Positions 59,977 to 64,000 of a DNA stretch of 64,000 nt are shown piece by piece. The notes below the pieces were generated by a model that was given only the letters and a program-made list of their open reading frames with translations, did not search any database and was not told the DNA's origin. How positions within the stretch are numbered: position 1 is the first letter of the stretch; each line of letters opens with the position of its first letter. The position numbers were made by a program, and so were the translations under genes. The stretch is taken from positions 67,341,843 to 67,405,842 of the forward strand of contig CM050448.1 in assembly GCA_027563935.2 (NCBI GenBank), given 5' to 3'. The stretch is from Costus lasius. Lineage: Eukaryota; Streptophyta; Magnoliopsida; Zingiberales; Costaceae.

Positions 59977-61759
59977 GGTGTTCGTTGCTGCAGGAATCTA
60001 CAACAATGCAAGAACAGCAAGGTCAGTATCAATGTATAGAATCAATCCAGGACTTAAGAAAGATTCTTTTTCTCACTATTTTATCTGGCTGAAAAATCCA
60101 GCAAAACAGCCCGAAAGAGTGGAACTCTTTTAGTGAGATGGGATCCAGATTTCATACTTGGTCTCCGCGTCCCGCTCAGGCGAGATAAGATGCACAGAGA
60201 TGACAAGCACTAATTTCTGGTAGGCTGTCCCAGCCAATCGCCAACCCGTGCGATTCCCCTTCACCTGGGCGATCCAGCAGACTGTGCCAACTGAGTTGGT
60301 ACAACACAGTCTCTGATCCCTCAGATGGCTGCCTCCATGCGCTACCATATGCCCCATATGTAGCCTACATGGTCAAGCTGACCTGACCTACTCCCTGGAC
60401 CACCACGTGCTATGCTGAGCAACGAGAAGCGATAAATCCCTTCTCTGTAACACGCAGGTGAAATCCCGCACCGTCTGAAGATAGATGGACGTGCCCACTG
60501 AGTGGGTACAACACGGCTCCAACGATAGTCAGAACAGTGAGGTTTCGCGTCAGAAGGCATTACGTGCTTGATATTTTAGCGTTTGGATTTTAACGGTATT
60601 TTATCTTCTTACTATCAGGCAAATCCTATGGCTATAGCAGAAGATAAATAAATCATGCTGTTCTACTTATTTAAACAATAAAAGAAAGCATGCATCTTAT
60701 GTGGTAAAAGCCCATAGCCTAAGTAAGACCTTAAGATACTTAAGTCTTCACTTGCTCTTCTTGGGTCTTTAGCATCATCTGGTCCAACCCAGGGCCCTTG
60801 CGCCAAGAGCACCTCAGGTGCACCACCAGCTGAATGCCCCTCTGGGATGTGTGCCTTTGTGCTCTTGTCTAATCAAAATACATTTTGATCTATCTAGACA
60901 AGTTTGACTCGCAGGTCAATTATACAATAAATTAATTAAAAAGTGATTCGCAGATCACAATAATATTAATTTACAGGTTTAATTCCAGGCACGCAGGCCC
61001 CAGCACAGCACACATTTAACATGGGCAGCCCACATAAGAATAAATAAACAAGCATAGGCATCAAACAACATGTGATCCATTTAAAAGAAAATAAATTTTG
61101 AAAACCCCATTGGCATCAATTTTAATTTTCTTATGTGCCCTACAACCTTACAATGGTCCATTGATAGGGATCCACTCATTCATCTAGTCAGATCCTCTGC
61201 CCCTTGCATGCACCAAGTCCTAACTGACTCGAGTTGACCTAATGGTCAACCATGCATGCGCCAAGGGCTGAACAACCCTCATGAGGTCTGGCAAGCGGGT
61301 GTGACCCCGGGCCTAACTCATGTGTGTTCAATGGTTGTCTCAACCAGACCTCGCTACACGCCTAAGATGCAATCGACCTATAGCCACCTCGTGCTTGCGC
61401 ACAGGTGCCATCTGGTCGATCCATCTCGGCTGTCAGATGGTCTGATCAGACTATTGGATCTAACCTAGAGGTGACTTCAACCCCATCAACCCATCTAAGG
61501 ATTTATAGTAGGCGCCACTTAGATCTAGTCATAGGCGCGCATGTTAGGTTTTTGATAAAATAACATGAACTAAGCGCCAACACAAGACATGCGACAAGAT
61601 GAACAAACAACATGCGCCAACATAAGGTAAACATCTTACTTTCGCATGAAGAAATAACATGTAAGTTTCGCATGTCAACAAGATCTAAGCATACATGTAA
61701 ATGCGCAACCAAGGATCACAAAATATACCAAGCAATCATATTACATGCTTGAACCACAT
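59977..61759 (-). other. Untranslated leader of CoG
   Basis: The leader has both quasi-palindromes (60494-60506 and 60297-60309). The T-arm-like hairpin present in CoA, CoB and CoF is missing because of a deletion near 60830-60840. No gene is seen. Confidence 0.6.
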
Positions 61760-61771
61760 GCTCTGATACCA
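61760..61771 (-). other. Primer-binding site of CoG
   Basis: The element strand reads TGGTATCAGAGC next to the 5' LTR. Confidence 0.9.
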
Positions 61772-61773
61772 AT

Positions 61774-63483
61774 TGAAGAGTCCCCTTCAAGGGGGAGCGC
61801 AAGCAGATGAAACCCCTTTCAAGAGGGGGGCGAAAAACCCTTAAGGGTGGCGCATAAAAATTGCAAGCGGAAGCAAGGGTTTTTCATGGATCTTAGCAAG
61901 ATAATATGATCAACTTGATGAAGTTTAGATCCATACCAAAGCCATGAGGAAGATGGCGACTTGGAAGAGAAAGATCGAAAGGGATCTTCTCCCTAGTTGA
62001 CGCACACAAGATGATGTGCTTGCTCCTTGGAGATCCTTGTGCTAGCAAGGTCCTTCAAGGGTCCCTCTCGTATGGTAAGGAAATGAGAGATGATGTCTAG
62101 GCTTGCCGAACCTCCACCAAGACCTCGCCTTCTCCACGCCAAAGTCTCGTCAAGCAAGAGCAAGGAGACGAGAGTTGAATGGAGCGTTCAAGTCATTTGG
62201 CGTTCAAGGGAACATGCGCTAAATGACTTTCCAAAATTGGAAAATCCATTAAGCCATGCGTTCATGATCACTAAATCGATCAAAACGCCAAAACAATGAA
62301 CCATACGTTCAAGCTCTTGAACCGGTTCAAAGTAAATGTGTTCGGTCTAAAGGCCAAACCAAGCCAGCCCAAGCCAATCGGTCTAGATCAACTAAACCCT
62401 AAGGTTTCCAATCTAACCGTTCATCTCATGATGCTCTTGATCTCACCGATCTAGCATCAATCCTCTCGATCGAAGCTTACCGATCGCTAGCCCTAATCAA
62501 TCAAACATGATTAGACTGGATCTCACTTACAATCAGAGTTTAAACTCCTTTAAACTGAATCAAAACAATCCAGTCCACACGATCTGACTTAAGTAAGCCA
62601 TATCATCAAATTGTGCGACCCTGAGGGTTTCCTTTAAATGTCGGTAACAATAACTTACATTATCACGATCAGTGAGGGGTATCTAGCAACACATCACTGT
62701 CTCCCGATATAAAGGAAAGAGTCTTCCAAGACTACACCCAAACCATAGCACAAGTGTGAATCCACTTCACAAGGCATGCATGTATCCTTTGCCACTGGAT
62801 GTTCTTATTGGACAAGCGTGTCAAGCTTGTGACTCCAATACGATGAGCATGATTAAATCAGATGAACATAGTCATCTGGGTATGGCCATACACTTTCTCA
62901 ATCATCTCATATAGGGGGGCCCCTCTAGAACATCACACTCCTTAAACAAGGAGACGGCAATCCTTTATCTATCACGAGTGTCCTAACCTGACTCATGATC
63001 ATTATCCAAGATAGTCTATAACCATTATATTTCAAATGATATTGAACTACCTCAAAACAATGACATTCATCATTTAGGAACACAAGTGATCTCAAGTCAA
63101 AGGACATGTGCCACTTGTAGCATACAAGGATTATTCACATTGTGACAAGCAATTGAATATCCTAGTAGGGTCTGTCCAGTACATCCAATGTACCCATGAG
63201 TCTACATCTTATTCCATGCTCGAAGCATCCTATAAGATTAGAATACATATTAGTCTCAATCATATCAAGGCTGTCTCATGTTCACCAAGATATATCGACT
63301 AAGGACATTTAGCATGTCAGCCTAGCTGAACAGCTTTGAGACATTATTCAGTAGTACACTTATTACAGCAGACAAGGTAACAACCTGAATAATAACCATG
63401 CCTTTATAAACACAAGAGTTTATTACATGATACTGATACAATCCCAAGGCCTCAAACATTAGCCTTAAGGGCATACCCCAACA
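61774..63483 (-). repeat. 5' LTR of CoG
   Basis: 1710 bp, TGAAGAGTCCCC to ACCCCAACA on the plus strand. The outer end can fold as CCCCTTGAAGGGG. It shares its 3' segment with solo LTR s1. Confidence 0.93.
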
Positions 63484-63488
63484 ATTCC

Positions 63489-63756
63489 ATGCTCGAAGCA
63501 TCCTATAAGATTAGAACACATATTAGTCTCAATCATATCAAGGCTGTCTCAAGTTCACCAAGATATCTCGACTAAGGACATGACAGCATGTCAGCCAAGC
63601 TGAACAGCATTGAGACATTATTCAGAAGTACACTTATTGCAGCAGACAATGTAACAAACAGAATAACAACCATTGCCTTTATAAACTTAGAGTTTATACA
63701 TGATACTGATAGAATCCAAAGGCCTCAAACATTAGCCTTAAGGGCATACCCCAACA
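63489..63756 (-). repeat. 5' LTR of CoF, right part
   Basis: The first 268 bp of the LTR, resuming after CoG, match 48423-48690. They end at ACCCCAACA before TAAGG. Confidence 0.92.
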
Positions 63757-63761
63757 TAAGG

Positions 63762-64000
63762 CACCTAAAGCTTCCTAATGAAGCAAATTGCGCCACTTCT
63801 CCCCATTATGCTCATAGGCGCCTAAGGGAGAAGTTTTGTCCCCATTATACCCTTTTAGCCTTTTCTCACTTCATAAGAACTTGTTATTGGGCCTCATTGG
63901 ATAATGAGCTAGCCCAAACTTCATTACATGGGTTGATTAAGCACTTGGATCCAATCCAATGCAACCCTAATCCAAATGTGACCAACTATGGTCAAATACA
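63762..64000 (-). repeat. LTR-H or its flank, continuing to the window end
   Basis: This is the sequence cut by CoF at TAAGG. It lies upstream of the LTR-H TATA box on the minus strand and so is probably its U3, but the LTR 5' end is not in the window. No gene is seen. Confidence 0.45.

Larger units (their letters stand above)
55848..63483 (-). mobile_element. Ty1/copia element CoG in the CoF 5' LTR, internally deleted
   Basis: ATTCC flanks it at 55843-55847 and 63484-63488. The 5' LTR (61774-63483) is a full 1710 bp. The 3' LTR keeps only its last 581 bp. It is the youngest copia copy by position, and the overlap of its LTRs shows one difference. Same family and orientation as CoF. Confidence 0.92.
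46990..63756 (-). mobile_element. Ty1/copia element CoF in LTR-H
   Basis: TAAGG flanks it at 46985-46989 and 63757-63761. The left (3') LTR is 1701 bp. The right (5') LTR is also 1701 bp once CoG and one ATTCC copy are removed. The internal region is 5724 bp. LTRs differ at about ten sites by eye (0.6%). It is the same family as CoA and CoB, in the opposite orientation. Confidence 0.93.

Noticed and set aside
1..64000. Host protein-coding genes
   Set aside because: Every long frame belongs to a retroelement. Shorter frames lie in LTRs, leaders or antisense to pol, with no exon structure or domain I could support.

Overview
This 64 kb window is plant nuclear DNA made almost entirely of LTR retrotransposons. 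Three things point to a flowering plant: long LTRs of 1.7 to 3.5 kb, primer-binding sites matching the 3' end of initiator tRNA-Met (TGGTATCAGAGC), and chromovirus-type Ty3/gypsy and Ty1/copia polyproteins with plant-style domains. I found no host protein gene, rRNA gene or functional tRNA gene. The species cannot be told from the window.

Layout, left to right. (1) 1-1884: part of a Ty3/gypsy LTR on the minus strand (GyJ). It sits in an older plus-strand gypsy element (GyE), of which the integrase end (1895-3367) and 3' LTR (3397-5997) remain. (2) 6053-12830: a heavily decayed chromovirus (GyD) with 5' LTR, gag, pol with a chromodomain-like tail, and a shrunken 3' LTR. (3) 12831-13131 plus 45799-46147: a GC-rich sequence (U) that I cannot identify, split by the next element. 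(4) 13132-45798: copia element CoA (TSD CTCGG). It has taken two solo LTRs in gag (16690-18382, TSD CATAC; 18457-20151, inverted, TSD TAAGG) and a full copia element CoB (22807-42959, TSD AAAAT). CoB has a complete gypsy element GyC (24301-35371, TSD AGATC) in its 5' LTR. (5) From 46148 to beyond the window end: an LTR of another family (LTR-H, minus strand). Copia CoF lies in it (46990-63756, TSD TAAGG), and CoG lies in the 5' LTR of CoF (55848-63483, TSD ATTCC).

Removing the nested DNA gives consistent lengths. CoA LTRs are 1670 and 1670 bp, CoB 1683 and 1683, CoF 1701 and 1701, GyC 3474 and 3475. Internal regions of CoA, CoB and CoF come to about 5.77, 5.71 and 5.72 kb. LTR differences counted by eye fall with nesting depth: CoA about 1.1%, CoB about 0.5%, GyC about 0.35%; CoF about 0.6%, and CoG one difference over 581 bp. 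These are recent layered insertions.

No element has an intact polyprotein. Defects are nonsense codons (mostly G:C to A:T), small frameshifts, lost gag start codons (CoA, CoB), a large gag-protease deletion (GyC) and an LTR-pol deletion (CoG). The parts that look most worth testing are non-coding: a duplicated, covarying quasi-palindrome and a covarying T-arm-like hairpin in the copia leader; an antisense Pol III-like A/B-box module in two gypsy LTRs; a consensus splice donor at a fixed place in three gypsy LTRs; a six-copy 76-bp array carrying an ACGT core in GyC; and two opposed solo LTRs 74 bp apart that make a 1.7 kb inverted repeat.
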